Origin: Crossaster papposus
Taxonomy: Eukaryota; Echinodermata; Asteroidea; Velatida; Solasteridae
DNA length: 64,000 nt
Assembly: GCA_037893245.1 (NCBI GenBank)
Contig: JBAIAA010000409.1
Location: 186,001-250,000 of the forward strand
Direction of reading: 5' to 3'
The stretch's first letter is position 1. Each line of letters starts with the position of its first letter. The translations under genes were made by a program, and so were the position numbers. Below are positions 21,277 through 32,611 of the stretch, piece by piece. Below the pieces are notes generated by a model. The model worked only from the letters and a program-made list of their open reading frames with translations, did no database searches and was not told the origin of the DNA.

Positions 21277-21663
21277 AGTCTTGTTTGCAAGATGCGGGTG
21301 CCCTCTAACGTACGCCGTAGACCACGCAATGACTGTCGATAAGGTCGCCTTTATCTCCTATAATCGCTCGGAACATTCCGAGCAGAACTGTGTCGCCTTT
21401 TGCATGCGCGTGTGACGTTGCGTGTATTTATAATTGCGTGACGTAAAATGCATAATCTTTGACTCATTGGTCAAGTTTCTGTTACGCCACGTAATTATGC
21501 ATGCAACGTCACATGCAAATGCTAAACAGTTCTGCTCGCGATTATTATAGCAGATAGACAAGACGACCTTCATGGTGTGGTCTTCGGCGTATGATAGAGG
21601 GCGCCCGCATCGGCGGCCTACGCGCGCTGCATACCGCGATTAGGTCGTCTTTCAAACAAGACT
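21277..21663. mobile_element. Foldback/inverted-repeat element
   Basis: AGTCTTGTTTG at 21277 and CAAACAAGACT at 21653-21663 are exact inverses. Inward, GCGGGTGCCCTCTAACGTAC faces GATAGAGGGCGCCCGC. A second inverted pair with AGCAGAACTGT/ACAGTTCTGCT lies inside. Non-coding. Confidence 0.6.
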
Positions 21664-21767
21664 AGTGCTTCCGAAGCTGACTACGAAAAGATTCAGCAGC
21701 TTGCCCTAGTAACCACGCCCCTAATGAATCACGCAGCCGCTAGGTCAAGAAATTCCTGACTCGGGGA

Positions 21768-22505
21768 ATGGGATCACCTATATCCGACCCCTTCCCCTAC
21801 CCTGAATACCGGGATCTTCTATATCCCTGCGTCCCCCATCCCTCCAGCCATATGAGATGTACCCTCCAGCCATATGAGATGTACCCTCCAACCTGCAACG
21901 TACCAAGCCTAACCTCCGCTCTCAAGAATATTTCACCCGGCACACGTCCCGTAGTCAACCTGAGCCAGCGTACCCTATACCCTTGTCCCTTATCATCTCC
22001 TGTTGAAGAGACCGAGCCCATCCTCCGCGGTCTTGACAAGTCTGCTGCTCGACGAGGGTCATCTGCAGACAAGCCCTCCGCAAACACAAGCCAGCCAAGC
22101 CTAACTTCTCAGACCGGTCAGCCATCACATCACTGCGCTCAGACAAGGTCCATCCACATTCTTCGAGTGGAAAATGACAATGCCACTGCCGTCATGGACA
22201 TGGCTGAGTATGACTGCAAGGTGGCGGACATCCTCAACTCGGACTTCTACTGTGAACTCCAGAAAGACCCCACATCATCCATCGAGAAAACTGCAAGGGA
22301 AGCTCCTGTCCCTCCAGCGGTCTGGAAACATCTCCCAGTCCTTGTACAGACAGCTCCGGCCCGCATCGAGTTCCAAGTGCCCAAGTTTCTTCGAACAGCT
22401 CAAGATCTACAAGAAGGATGTTTACCTGCGCCCCACCGTAACTTCTACAAGAGGCCCCACCTATACGACACAGTAGGCATCTCACTAGGAATTGACCTTA
22501 TATAG
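21768..22505 (+). mobile_element. Penelope-like retroelement relic (N-terminal RT region)
   Basis: A 245-codon open frame whose middle shows marks of the region just before the Penelope-type RT core: AEYDCKVADILNSDFYCELQ, followed by KDPTSSIEK. Further on, the block where the family has its PKIHK segment and sPTY box is recognisable but degraded. It is broken, with one or more interruptions, and the catalytic RT part is absent. It is unrelated in detail to the Penelope-like element at 34455-35982 and older. Confidence 0.6.
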
Positions 22506-22559
22506 TATGTGTACAATAATCGAGGTTGTGGACAGAGTGAATCTTGTTTTGTCTAAGAG

Positions 22560-23480
22560 CAACATAATAGTAAGGGTTGTACAAATACATACATTACTGT
22601 AATCCATATAGTTTGATAACCTCGATCCCGAAGACCCTTAACATACTTGGCCATGCCTTCGGCTTTCCAATGGCAACCATCATGTAGATATTTGGGATAT
22701 TTTACCCTTCTTTGTGCATACACAAAAGTCATGCACATTGAACGTACTGAATTCATCCTACGATCTAAAAATGAATTAAATCTTCTTGCCCGATGATTGA
22801 AAATAGACTACTGCAACCTGTATGCCCGTGCCTTGTAATTCCGGATCTTTGTAAAATATAGGAAGACTACTTTGCGAGGTGATATCCAGTTTGCTTTCAA
22901 TCAGATCAAGGAATGCAAATATCTTTTCCACAAGAACGTTAGGCGTACGTGTAACATCTGAGTTGCAAAGATCATTTTGTTCCTAGGTCGATTAGCAGAG
23001 TAACAACAGGCACCGACTGCATCGCATGGCAATAATGATCACTGGGCCAACAAGTCGGTCATAGCCCAATCCTGGGTGACCATCGACAGTTAATTGGATC
23101 TTTTCCTTCAGTTCGATTAGCTTCTCTAAAGACTGGCGTTCCCTCGAGTTGGGCCTCCTCCAAGTCTCTTACGAAGGAATGCCCGAACAATAAAAAATAA
23201 AAAATTAGTTTCATATACATGTACAACAACCAAAAAAAGAAAGAGGGTGCCAGATAGAGCTCGCATAGCTCTTGCACCAAGACAGTGATTCTGATCTTCC
23301 CTCTATTACAATGAATCTGCGCGGGCACCCCATAACGTACAATTAAACCACTCATTTGGGGACTGTCTGGTCTTTACAAGCCACGGCCGATGTAAACTGT
23401 GTCAATCAATTCGTCATGACTAAAACGTCTTCAAAATGTCCTCGACCACGGTCAAGTTTCAAGAACTCGATAGCCAACCT
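22560..23480 (-). mobile_element. Ty3/Gypsy LTR-retrotransposon fossil (integrase fragment)
   Basis: On the minus strand a degraded piece of an integrase core can be recognised (VRYGVPAQIH and VQELCELY type segments), flanked by weaker remains. No LTRs, protease or RT are seen. It is an old, short fragment with several breaks. The limits are approximate. Confidence 0.55.
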
Positions 23481-23539
23481 TCCCAGCGGACGAAACACCA
23501 GTAGATGTCTCATAGCTCATCGGTGGGCGCACCGTTGTA

Positions 23540-24023
23540 ATGCTGCTCTCACACTGTGGCGAATATGCTAGCGAATGTGCTTATGAATGGAAATATTTGA
23601 CAATCGATCAAAACTTCGCAGCATTCGCCGTGTCTTCGTAAGCGTTGGTAACAAATTCGGAACGTTCACAAGTCATTTTCCACCTCCTTACGAAGATCGG
23701 TCAATTTAGGAAGCGCTTCCTAAATTTCAGCAAATGTTGTGAAGATGGTCCGCCGTCGATTTTCGTAAGCATTGGTAAGCCATTGGTAACGTTGGTAAAG
23801 TGTGCGTAAGCGTTGGCAACGTTCGCTAGCTATTCGTATGCATTGGTAAGTATTCGTTATATATTCGTAATATTTTAAGGAGAGGTCGAGGGACGACCGA
23901 GGACGACCGACGGGTGACCGAGATGAAACTATTCACTATCCAATCGCAATTTTTGGGCGAATTCACCGCGAAATTCAAATATTCATATTCGCAAGAATAT
24001 TCGCCACAGTGTAAGAGCAGCAT
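23540..24023. mobile_element. Inverted-repeat element with CTGTGGCGAATAT ends
   Basis: ATGCTGCTCTCACACTGTGG at the left and the inverse of CCACAGTGTAAGAGCAGCAT at the right match with one change. The interior is cryptically repetitive, with words of the CGTAAGCATTGGTAA type repeated about six times in 23620-23870. Related CGTAAGG-rich sequence occurs near 46720-46990. Confidence 0.65.
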
Positions 24024-25532
24024 AGGCCTAAGTGCCTTGGAAACAGTTCAAGTGCTAGCAGTTGCGAATAATTTATGCTCCCGGACATATATATCCTAGG
24101 CCAGAAGCAACGTCTCCTGGTGAAATTGAGAGTTCGACCAAATAGACCTGGATAATACTAGTTAAAAGCTTCAATCTCCCAACACGGGGTCAACCGGTGT
24201 CGCGGAGGGGGAGGGGGGTTGTAGGCCTAAAGGTATTAGTTTAGGGTCCGATCACCGTGAAACCTTTTTGATGCACATGGCCAAGTGACTATATATATTG
24301 AGGAAAACACATTGATATACCGGTATATACCTGTACAATTATATTTGTTGAGATAATGGACCCCGGCACTGTGAAGGTGTAATGGATTTCTGATGGCAGA
24401 ATCTATATACGTGAAAATTTGATCTGTAACCTTGTTTTTGCCAAGAGCTTATTAGCAGCTCTATGAAATTGGCCCCTGGGGTGAAAATACGTATAGGTGC
24501 ATTACGTATGGTAATGACTACATAGTAAACCCATACATTAGTACAAGACTTCACATTTTTCAATACAACTATATACATGTTACTATCAGTTTTTGATCGC
24601 GTCGGACTTGCGATACAGCCCATAAATTACGACTAACATTAAATGACCAAAATGGTTGTTTAATGGGGTACATTGCTTTGGATTGGAAATTTTTGTATAT
24701 AACATGAAAAATTGTTGTGGATGGGAAGGTTTTTTTTAAAGATAAGGCCGAAAATACATGTGCCCGTTTTCGATCGACGTATTATGCGTTTACAAATTGC
24801 CTATCCGTGATGCGTACTCTTAAATTCAATGCGTACGTACATTAAAGTTGACAAGATTTTTGGTACGAGTTGACTCAAAAGCCCAAAGGGCGTGACTAAC
24901 GTCTAGGAACGCGCGAGTGCATTACATTCAGGCGTGCAGTTTTCGAAATTCGCGCGCAATACGCACTGGATAGCCAGTCAGCAACAGCTCCGTAGTTGCG
25001 TAGTTTACGTATTTTTCACGGCCGGGGTATAGAGGTCAGTGGGTTACGCACACGCGCCAATGGTGGCGAGCATTGATCTCCATTAATGGAGATCAATGGT
25101 GGCGCTGGCAAGGCTGGCGAAAACTGTACACTAGTGCATGTAGCCCATAACCAGGAATGTTTTATTTATTTATTATTATTATTATTATTATTTTTTTTTT
25201 TTTTTTTTTGGGGGGGGGCGCGAAAATGAAAGAAAAAGTACATCGGCGCGTTAGCACCGCCCGTCGCGCAGCGACGCAGGGGGGAGTCTGAGGGATTGTT
25301 TTCAATCATTTCGAACATGCGTAAAATATGGAAAAGGACCGTTGTGTTTGCTGCCACCAATCGTCTCAAAAGTCTCCCATTATGGGCGTACCGGTACCGT
25401 GATGATGGGCTAAAAGCCTAAAGTAGAACACACGTACACGTACCCAGGCTTAAAATGCTGGTTAAAATAGACCATATAGGCCAAGTTCATGTACATGTAC
25501 ATGGAGGAAGAAAATGCATATAGTTACGATGC
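24024..25532. other. Intergenic DNA with a MITE family E remnant
   Basis: 24420-24477 is the right end of a family E element (GTAACCTTGTTTTTGCCAAG and AGCTCTATGAAATTGGCCCC). The rest, including a G-tract at 25209 and a CpG-rich patch at 24880-25060, shows no gene I recognise. Confidence 0.5.
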
Positions 25533-25598
25533 GGTTACGCATGGGCGGATACAGGGGGGGGGTCCAAGGGGTCCAGACCCCCCCTTTTTTCTTGAGTG

Positions 25599-25635
<37 letters not shown>

Positions 25636-26787
25636 TATTTCACCTAACAAGCAACGTACATACATGTACACACACACATACGTGTATTATTCTCAAACCA
25701 CACACACAAAATAACAACCATATAGACTATGATTTGACTTTTTTGGCTTAGTTTTTCGAGCCGCTAGTTTGTTTATTCCTTCTTATTGCATTTTAGGCAA
25801 TTAGCCTACATATTTTAATTTTTTTAACGCTTTCATAAGCTTGAACGGGGCAGGCTTGCCCCAAATGCCATGCTTGGCTCACCACTGGGCCCATTTACTT
25901 GGCAGACTTGCCAATAAAAACACTGGAATTTCACCGTTTGAAGTGACGGTTGAGTAGCCCCAGCAGAACGAGTGCAATAGGCGCTAACCACAGTGTTTAT
26001 ATATTTGTCACGTGACCTAAATTTAAGCTAAATTTATGTAAATTACTAAACACTAAATTGGAACAAACACGCCGCTTTTTCCACCGTTTGTAGAGACGGT
26101 CGGAATAAACCCCGCTAGCACAAGCGGGCGTTTGGCGTGTAGTTTTTTTAAAGATTAAACACAACTTGTAACATTTTATTTTAACATACAACTTTAAATT
26201 AAACTTACTTAATAACTATTAGGGCTTGTAATTTGTTTATTATTTTAAATGGAGTCACTGCCGGTCGCTCCCAGCCAAATCCTGCCTATGTTAAGTATGC
26301 CTAAGGTTTATGACCAATTAACCGTTACCTCATTTTACACGTAGTGTGAGTCAGTGTGCGCTGTTTTTAAATCCAAACTTCCAATACCGGTATCCATAAT
26401 ATACTCCTCTGGTCAAAATTTATTTCAAGTTATCATTCCAGCTAAAAATGGTAAATATTAGATTTTTAAAAAAAATGGTATAAAAATCAGGCTTCATATT
26501 GCCACAACATTAACAAAAAATAGGTAGAAATTGGCCTCAGATTGCGCCAGAGAGCACCTAATAAACCAAAAAATTTCAGGGCCCTTAAGCGGGCCCTGAA
26601 CCCCGGCCGCAGGGACTTCGCGCTACGCGCTCGTGATGTGCGCTTCGCGTACATGCTTCCCAGTTACATGTACTCAAATTGTTACACACCCACATTTTTT
26701 TTTTACACACCCAATTCACAAAATCCTGCCTAAGACCTTGGATGGACCCCCCCTTTAAAAAAATCCTGGATCCGCCCATGGTTACGG
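25533..26787. mobile_element. 1.25-kb inverted-repeat element in the MITF-like 5' flank
   Basis: GTTACGCATGGGCGGATACA at the left and CTGGATCCGCCCATGGTTAC at the right are near-inverses, followed inward by GGGGGGTCC/GGACCCCCC. A poly-A tract of about 34 bases lies at 25599-25632. It contains a perfect GTCACGTGAC at 26007-26016. No transposase frame is seen. Confidence 0.65.
26007..26016. promoter_or_regulatory. Perfect GTCACGTGAC (CLEAR/E-box) site upstream of the MITF-like gene
   Basis: This 10-bp palindrome is the published consensus bound by TFEB/TFE3/MITF dimers. It lies 1.24 kb upstream of the ATG at 27254. By chance a given 10-mer is expected about 0.06 times in 64 kb. Its use for self-regulation is inference, because the transcription start is unknown and the site sits inside a transposon. 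Confidence 0.4.
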
Positions 26788-27253
26788 GCCTGCTTGCTAC
26801 TGTAGCATTTACTTTCTACTTGACAACTGAAATTGCTCATCTGGAGCGTATAATAATTATCGAACGCTTTCGTGTACATGTCATGTTATACTTTCACGTA
26901 TAAGCATATCGAACACACCAAACTGTACCTCGATTAATGACGTCATCATTACTCAGCCTCGTCCCCAGGGCTTGCGTTCTTTCAACCTCGTTTTCAATAG
27001 GGAAATTGTTACTGGTAGGTACTGGTTGACAGCAGGGGCTGTGAGTATGCTCAAAGATCAATACAATATTTGGTGCTGTGCCGCTTGCGTACACCATGGG
27101 AACGAGGTTAACCATAATACATGTTCACAAACATGTAATAAACACATTTTTTGCGTAAGCGATATTACGAAGTGGATGCACAACCTTCACTTTTCAGCTT
27201 TTACTGACTCTTTATGGGTGCTTTTCTGTAATTATACACATTTTTAATCCCAA
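26788..27253 (+). promoter_or_regulatory. 5' flank / possible promoter of the long MITF-like transcript
   Basis: Contains ATGACGTCAT (CRE-type) at 26937-26946, followed closely by ATTACTCAG (AP-1-like). An in-frame TAA lies at 27245-27247, just before the ATG. TGACGTCA occurs at several other places in this window inside repeats, so the CRE is weak evidence. No TATA box is obvious. Confidence 0.35.
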
Positions 27254-27537
27254 ATGGAAGAATCAGGAGTTGATATGGAGTTTGATCTCAATTTAGATGA
27301 CGACGGGACATTTGATTTGTTTGGGGAAGTAAAACAGAACTTGAGTTTACAACAAGATCAACATGATCTGCAAGGACAAGGTGATATTATCATGTCGATG
27401 ATGTCTTCTGTATCAACCCCTGTACCACTACCAGCAGGAAGTGGGATGCTACATGTAGAACAAGAAGAAGATATGAATCCTGTCAGTGGCCTTACCAATT
27501 CAAACTTTTACGAATTACGAAGCACGCCAGTTGAAAG
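27254..27537 (+). CDS. MITF: MiT/TFE transcription factor (MITF/TFEB/TFE3 orthologue), first coding exon of the long form
   Basis: MiT/TFE proteins are bHLH-leucine-zipper activators of lysosomal, autophagy and pigment-cell genes. This exon starts at an ATG with a purine-rich context (CAAATGG) and an in-frame stop 9 nt upstream. It gives 94 codons plus 2 nt and ends at GAAAG|GTAGGC. EESGVDMEFDLN resembles the vertebrate ESGIVPDFEV start. NFYELRSTPVE near the end matches the vertebrate YYELKSQPL block at the same place in MITF-A and TFE3. The middle is acidic and Q/M-rich (EVKQNLSLQQDQHDL) and lineage-specific. The phase fits the exon at 32195. Vertebrates have MITF, TFEB, TFE3 and TFEC; a single ancestral gene is expected here, so the symbol stands for the family. 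Confidence 0.88.
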
Positions 27538-27700
27538 GTAGGCATATATGGCCCTATAGCCTAGCTTGAGTATTAAACCCCAGCTCTAAATAAGTTAAAG
27601 CTCATGACATGAATAAATGTGAGATTTGCATTTAGAGCTGGAGCCACAATTACTACCTAATTATACAATAATAGACGATGTGCCTCTGTTTACATCTGTA

Positions 27701-27834
27701 TAGATCGGGGCGGACATACGTCACAGGTCAGCGCGCCGATGAAAACAATACGTGCTGACACTGCACTGTAGCATACAAGACTGCGCGCGCGATCATCGTT
27801 TTTATGACAGTTCCCGGATGTCCGCCCCGATCTA
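27701..27834. mobile_element. 134-bp MITE with TA ends (Tc1/mariner-like)
   Basis: TAGATCGGGGCGGACAT at the left and ATGTCCGCCCCGATCTA at the right are perfectly inverted, and TA flanks both sides. It lies in the first MITF-like intron, 160 bp after the donor. No coding capacity. Confidence 0.75.
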
Positions 27835-28304
27835 TTAAAATGTTCCCTGTCAATATTTCTTTCAATGATCAAAATCACCAAAATTACAAAACAATGAAAG
27901 CTTGAAAGTGTTCTTTCCCGGACAAGCCCCCAATTTATCTGTTACGAAGTCAACTCAATTCCAGCCGACATCATAACAGACAACAAAACCAAAATTAGGA
28001 ATTGAACACTAAAATGAATAAGGATTGGAATCAAGGGGTTTGAAATGAAATTAGATTATTTTTAATTTACAATTCACCAATACACACATAAACCAGTATA
28101 AGTTAACAGATGCGAAATACAATACTTTTACATTATCCAATACTTTAAATTATACATTTGAATGGCCATGCTGAGAGGGGAGGTACCTCCGGTTGAATCC
28201 TGAAACCAAGTTTGCTGGGGAACAGTTCGGAAGCCGCGAGAGAGTTCTTGTCATGATGGAATCTTGATCGGCGACCTCCGAAACTGAACCTTAGCGTGAT
28301 GATT

Positions 28305-28484
28305 AACGGTACGGGTGCAGAGAACGGTACAGCTGCGGAGAACGGTACAGCTGCGGAGAACGGTACAGCTGCGGAGAACGGTACAGCTGCGGAGAACGGT
28401 ACAGCTGCGGAGAACGGTACAGCTGCGGAGAACGGTACAGCTGCGGAGAACGGTACAGCTGCGGAGAACGGTACAGCTGTAGAC
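28305..28484. repeat. 18-bp minisatellite, ten units
   Basis: Exactly ten tandem units of AACGGTACAGCTGCGGAG; the first and last differ from the consensus. 18 is a multiple of three, so frames stay open: the + frame 28296-28538 reads NGTAAE repeats (an N-glycosylation sequon in every unit) and the minus frame reads PFSAAV repeats. There is no homology or splice evidence for a gene, and it lies inside an intron. Confidence 0.85.
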
Positions 28485-30340
28485 TGGGTCAATGGGGCGT
28501 TTGGGCTAGTCCACCAGTTGACGAAGTGTCATAGCTGAAGGACACACCGGCGGGATCGGCACCATTGCTGGCCCAAGCCAAGCTAGTGGTCATTGTACGG
28601 CCGTCGTGTGAGCAAGAGACCGTGCCCAGTGCAGGTAGCGTTGGGCAAGGCCCCACCAGATCAGTGGCATCAGCCACACAGTCCCACGACCGCACCCAGC
28701 AGACTGAAGATCAGAATTAAAAAGAACAACGAAATTCCAGTGCTTATAAGTCCGGAGGGAAATTCCAATGTCCATTGCAATGCTCCAGAATGTTGCTGGA
28801 CATCTGCGTACATTCTCCAGAACAAGAACAACAGTTTGTCGCAACAAAAGCGGGGGACGTCAGGCGAGCGCGGACTCTCGAACGTTACATAACTCAATTT
28901 ACATAAAACTTTAAATTACTTGAATTACTTTACGAATTCTTAACAGCACGCATCATGTTTTACATAAATGTTGTTAAAAGATGACATCAGAGGTCACATA
29001 ATTCAAAGGCGATCTGACCTGCGACGTCACTCTTTAAGCAAATTGTATGTAAAACATTTGAATACAGATGTAAACATGTGACGTCAGAGGGCACATCGTC
29101 TATACTTATCGACCAGAGTAAAACCACAACGTGTATTGTGGGAGTCGCCATCATTATTTTCGCACTGCGTTTTGTCGTCATGTTTTCGTTGTTTAATACC
29201 CCAAAATTTCCCACAAAATTCTAAACCTTGTCCTTTACTAGATCTGCAACATGTATTGTCAGACCCTCTAAATCCACGCGGTCCTATTTCTACGCATTCA
29301 CATTTCATTTACGTTTGGTAACACGCGTGCGTGCTTGACCGTTTAGGTGCGCAGATTACGGAGGGTCGAGGACACCTGTTGAGTTTTAATGTTGTAAGCT
29401 ACTGTAGTTTGGCAAGTCCAATGATTTCAAATTGGATTTTGTTCCTTAGGAACGAGGCCAATATTAGTACATTGTACACAATCACCAAATTTGTAGCATC
29501 ATGTCATGAATGTCTGAGTACTGGGTTAGTCCGAGTTACTGGACCCTAATTATCGCTTGTTTAACCCTTGGACATGATCTGGCGATAGAGCTCAAGCCAG
29601 GATAACATGCATAGTCCAAATGTCCTAAATGCGGTTCAAAACCATTTACACCACCACAAAAATACTTAACAAAATCGCCTAAATAGCCTTCCATTTCTGT
29701 CTAACATCAACTTCCAGGGCTTCGGAGGAAATCACGATCAATTCTTGACCTGCAAATTTAGGAAATTTGACTCCAGTATTTGAGCGAGTACTGCACTCTT
29801 GCTGTTCGCAATGATGATTTGAGGCTTTTTTAGATGCCCGGTGTTGTCACAGGTCAAAGTGTATCGATCGTGTCGTAAACAACAACAACGTGTTCTGTTA
29901 ACATTATAAATGGACAACTGTACTTTGTTTGTCATTAGAAATCTTTGATGTAAATTTAAGTTTTGGCAATAAATTAATATACTGTTTATGTACTCCCAGC
30001 CACTCTTTTTTTATTTGAAGCACGGTACATATACATCGTCAACCATGGAGCATCAACATTGTGTACATGTACCACTAAATAATGAGTATAGAATAATGCA
30101 AATGGCGCTACAGTATGATGATGCAACAGGATTAGTTTCATGTGCGGCCCTGGTACAATATTTCTATAGTATAAATATTAATTTATTGATTCTAATTTTT
30201 GAAATATTATTTGGTTTCTTAACTTTCTTTTACCTTTTTCCCTTTGGGTCAGAGTTCACATGACATGTAAAGGTTGGTTACACATGTACCGGTACGTGTC
30301 TGAAATCAGACAAAAACAGGTTTTTGTACCAACAGTTTCT
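28485..30340. other. MITF-like intron 1, middle part
   Basis: Several overlapping open frames at 28489-28897 on both strands are more GC-rich than the surroundings. On the minus strand one has a hydrophobic run (GISLFFLILIFSLLGAVVGL) ahead of a stop. I recognise no family and no splice framework, so I leave it uncalled. GTGACGTCAGAGG-type words at 28980-29090 are repeated (GACATCAGAGGTCAC / GACGTCAGAGGGCAC). 27835-28304 shows nothing. Confidence 0.35.
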
Positions 30341-30582
30341 TTAACCAGTTCGCGCCGGATGACGTATATAAATGCAAAAATTTCCCCAAATTCAAAACGG
30401 ATGACGCATAAACACGCCAAGTTCAAGTTCGGAAATGTATCTCAGCAGCGCGCAAGGCCGAAAATGCGTGGGTGTGCTTTCCGGCACTATCAGCCTGAAC
30501 CCGCTTCGGATCGAGTTTCGTTAAAAATAATCCCGCCCGTCGGCTCGGCGATGTTAAAATAATCCCGGCGCGAACTGGTTAA
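30341..30582. mobile_element. MITE family C, copy 3 (full length)
   Basis: TTAACCAGTTCGCGCCGGAT at the left and GCGCGAACTGGTTAA at the right. It is in the opposite orientation to copies 1 and 2. Its right-hand TTAA is shared with the left end of a family B element, so the two insertions are butted at a single TTAA. Confidence 0.85.
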
Positions 30583-31026
30583 AGGTAGGATACAACATTT
30601 GCAGATATCGAACAATTTTACTACTGAATTATTAAGAAATACCTTACTTATTTGAAAGTAAATATTGATTGTAGGCATCCAGCAAAATAATTGCGCTAGA
30701 TATATCCTGAAACCAACTATCATAAAATACGTATTTGGGCCTCCCTGTGTCAAATTTGACCGTTCAAAAACTCGGACAAAACAACATTTTACGGGGAAGA
30801 TTACAGGGAATAAAAACATAAACTCATTCTCAGTATTTTCGTTTTTCTAAAACCTTCGGTAAAATCCCCGAACCCAGTGTTTATCAAACGCCACAAGTGT
30901 GACAACTAATCCTGTAATCCCCTAATTATCAGATGCCTAGATTCATTATTTACTTCCAAATGAGTAAGATATTTCTTAAAAATTCGGTAGTAAACATTTT
31001 CAATATCTGCAAATGGTGTATCCTAC
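30579..31026. mobile_element. MITE family B, copy 3, with internal foreign sequence
   Basis: Starts TTAAAGGTAGGATACAACAT and ends GCAAATGGTGTATCCTAC. The middle, 30720-30930, differs from other copies and seems to be an insertion or replacement. The terminal part 30935-31026 matches family B well. Confidence 0.7.
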
Positions 31027-31291
31027 AAAAAAAGTATCTTTAATTTATGCAAATTATGGGTGTCTGTCTCAATTGTGGCAAGTACAAACTTCAGGCATCG
31101 CTTTTTTTTTAACAAGTAACAACAAGTGAATATCATCAACTTCATTATTCAACATTCGTCTGGCATAGGATTTGCAATACACTGGCATGAACAGCCCCCT
31201 CTATTGGTGTACTTTGTGCAACTAAATGAGGATCAGTGGGATCGGAACAATAAACCCAGTCTTGAGTCAAGTCTAGGCATTCTGTTTCGTA

Positions 31292-31499
31292 AAACCAGTT
31301 CGCGCCGGGATTATTTTAACATCGCCGAGCCCACGGGCGGGATTATTTTTAACGAAACTCGATCCGAAGCGTGTTCAGGCTGATAGTGCCGGGAAGCACA
31401 CCCACGCATTTCCGGCCTTGCTCGCTGCTGACATACATTTCCGAACTTGAACTTGGCGTGTTTATGCGTCATCCGTTTTGAATTTGGGGAAATTTTTGC
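31292..31499. mobile_element. MITE family C, copy 4 (3'-truncated)
   Basis: Begins TAAAACCAGTTCGCGCCGGG, with the first TTAA changed, and runs through the shared interior to GGGGAAATTTTTGCC, where similarity stops. 31500-31904 after it shows no recognisable feature. Confidence 0.7.
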
Positions 31500-31904
31500 C
31501 GGAACAGCCTCCTTGCTCGGTAGCTGGGCTGGTGTGAAAGGACTTTTTGTTACTAGGCAAGCTTACTGAGGGTCCTTTTTTACCGGGTCTAAATGGTCGC
31601 GGTCCCTTAATCCAATATTTATGTAGTATGACACTATACTTCTTAATGTTGGAGTAAGAACTATACAAGCTATACAACATATAACATACATAACTATACA
31701 ACACTATTTTGTCTAGTATCAAAAATGGCTTTTGGCAAACAATCCATAGAAAAATTATTTCTGCTTCCTGAAGCAAAATGAACCGGTGAAACCATTAAAC
31801 AAAAAATGAAATATAATAGCTTATAAATTAAAAAAACAGGAAATACAGTAACAGGAACTACATGTACACGTAATAATGTGTATGTAAAGTGCTTTGATTT
31901 TAGT

Positions 31905-32130
31905 TTAAAGGTAGTATACACCATTTGCAGATATCAAAAATATTTACTACCGAATTATTAAGAAATATTTTACTCATTTGAAAGTAAATAATGATTCTAG
32001 GCATCCAGCAAAATGATTGCGCTAGATATCCTGTAATTATTCTGAAAAATATAATTTTATAAAGAAAAATTTGCGATCGCCGGACGGCGATCGCGAAAAA
32101 ACAAAGATAACATAAGAATAACCGGGACGT
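31905..32130. mobile_element. MITE family B, copy 4 (3'-truncated)
   Basis: Starts TTAAAGGTAGTATACACCAT and includes the GCGATCGCC...GGCGATCGC central hairpin. It stops at AACATAAGAATAACCGGG, so the right half is missing. It ends only about 65 bp before the acceptor of the MITF-like exon at 32195. Confidence 0.8.
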
Positions 32131-32194
32131 AATGTAAGTTACATGTATCTAACTAACCTATTATTATTATTATTATTATTTGAAAAATCTGTAG

Positions 32195-32393
32195 CTCTGC
32201 TTTACAAAAGGAATTTTCACCAGGCGCCATGTGTACAAGAACCAACTTCAAACAGGAACTGATGAGGCAGCATATTCAAGAAATAGAAAAGCATGAACAA
32301 AGACATACTGGTGCGTCACCTATGTTGTCTTCGCCTGCTATAGACCTACCAAAGCTGTCCACGATTCCAGAAGTTCCAACAAACGTTCTGAAG
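32195..32393 (+). CDS. MITF: MITF-like second coding exon, Rag-binding-type region
   Basis: The acceptor is AAAATCTGTAG, chosen because it alone restores phase with the first exon. A nearer CACCAG acceptor at 32222 would shift the frame. The exon has 1 nt plus 66 codons and the donor AAG|GTATGT (phase 0). The split codon gives serine, then SALQKEFSPGAM and CTRTNFKQELMRQHIQEIEK, and it ends IPEVPTNVLK. This matches vertebrate SSSMTSRILLRQQLMREQM...VPMEVLK. In TFEB and long MITF forms this segment binds Rag GTPases and lets mTORC1 hold the factor on lysosomes. LKQQLM-type spacing is kept with conservative changes (FKQELM). An ATG at 32227 aligns with the vertebrate internal methionine and could start a shorter form. 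Confidence 0.9.
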
Positions 32394-32611
32394 GTATGTA
32401 TTTTACACATTAGGGAAGGAATTTAAAACATCTATCAAGTATCATCCACGTGCATACGGTACATGATACATTGTGTGGAATTACTGTATTTCCCAACAAT
32501 ACTTTTAGCAAAACTTTTTTTTAAATGTCAAATATCTGGGCCCAAAAAAATTAAATTTTAGTTGCTTTTGCATGTACATTTGCCCTGCAGGTTCGTGTAC
32601 AAGTCACACAC

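Noticed and set aside
26937-26946. CRE ATGACGTCAT as the cAMP-response site of the MITF-like promoter
   Set aside because: TGACGTCA also occurs at about 4310, 4540, 21040 and 58850 in unrelated repeats, so one more copy is weak evidence; kept only as a note in the 5' flank.
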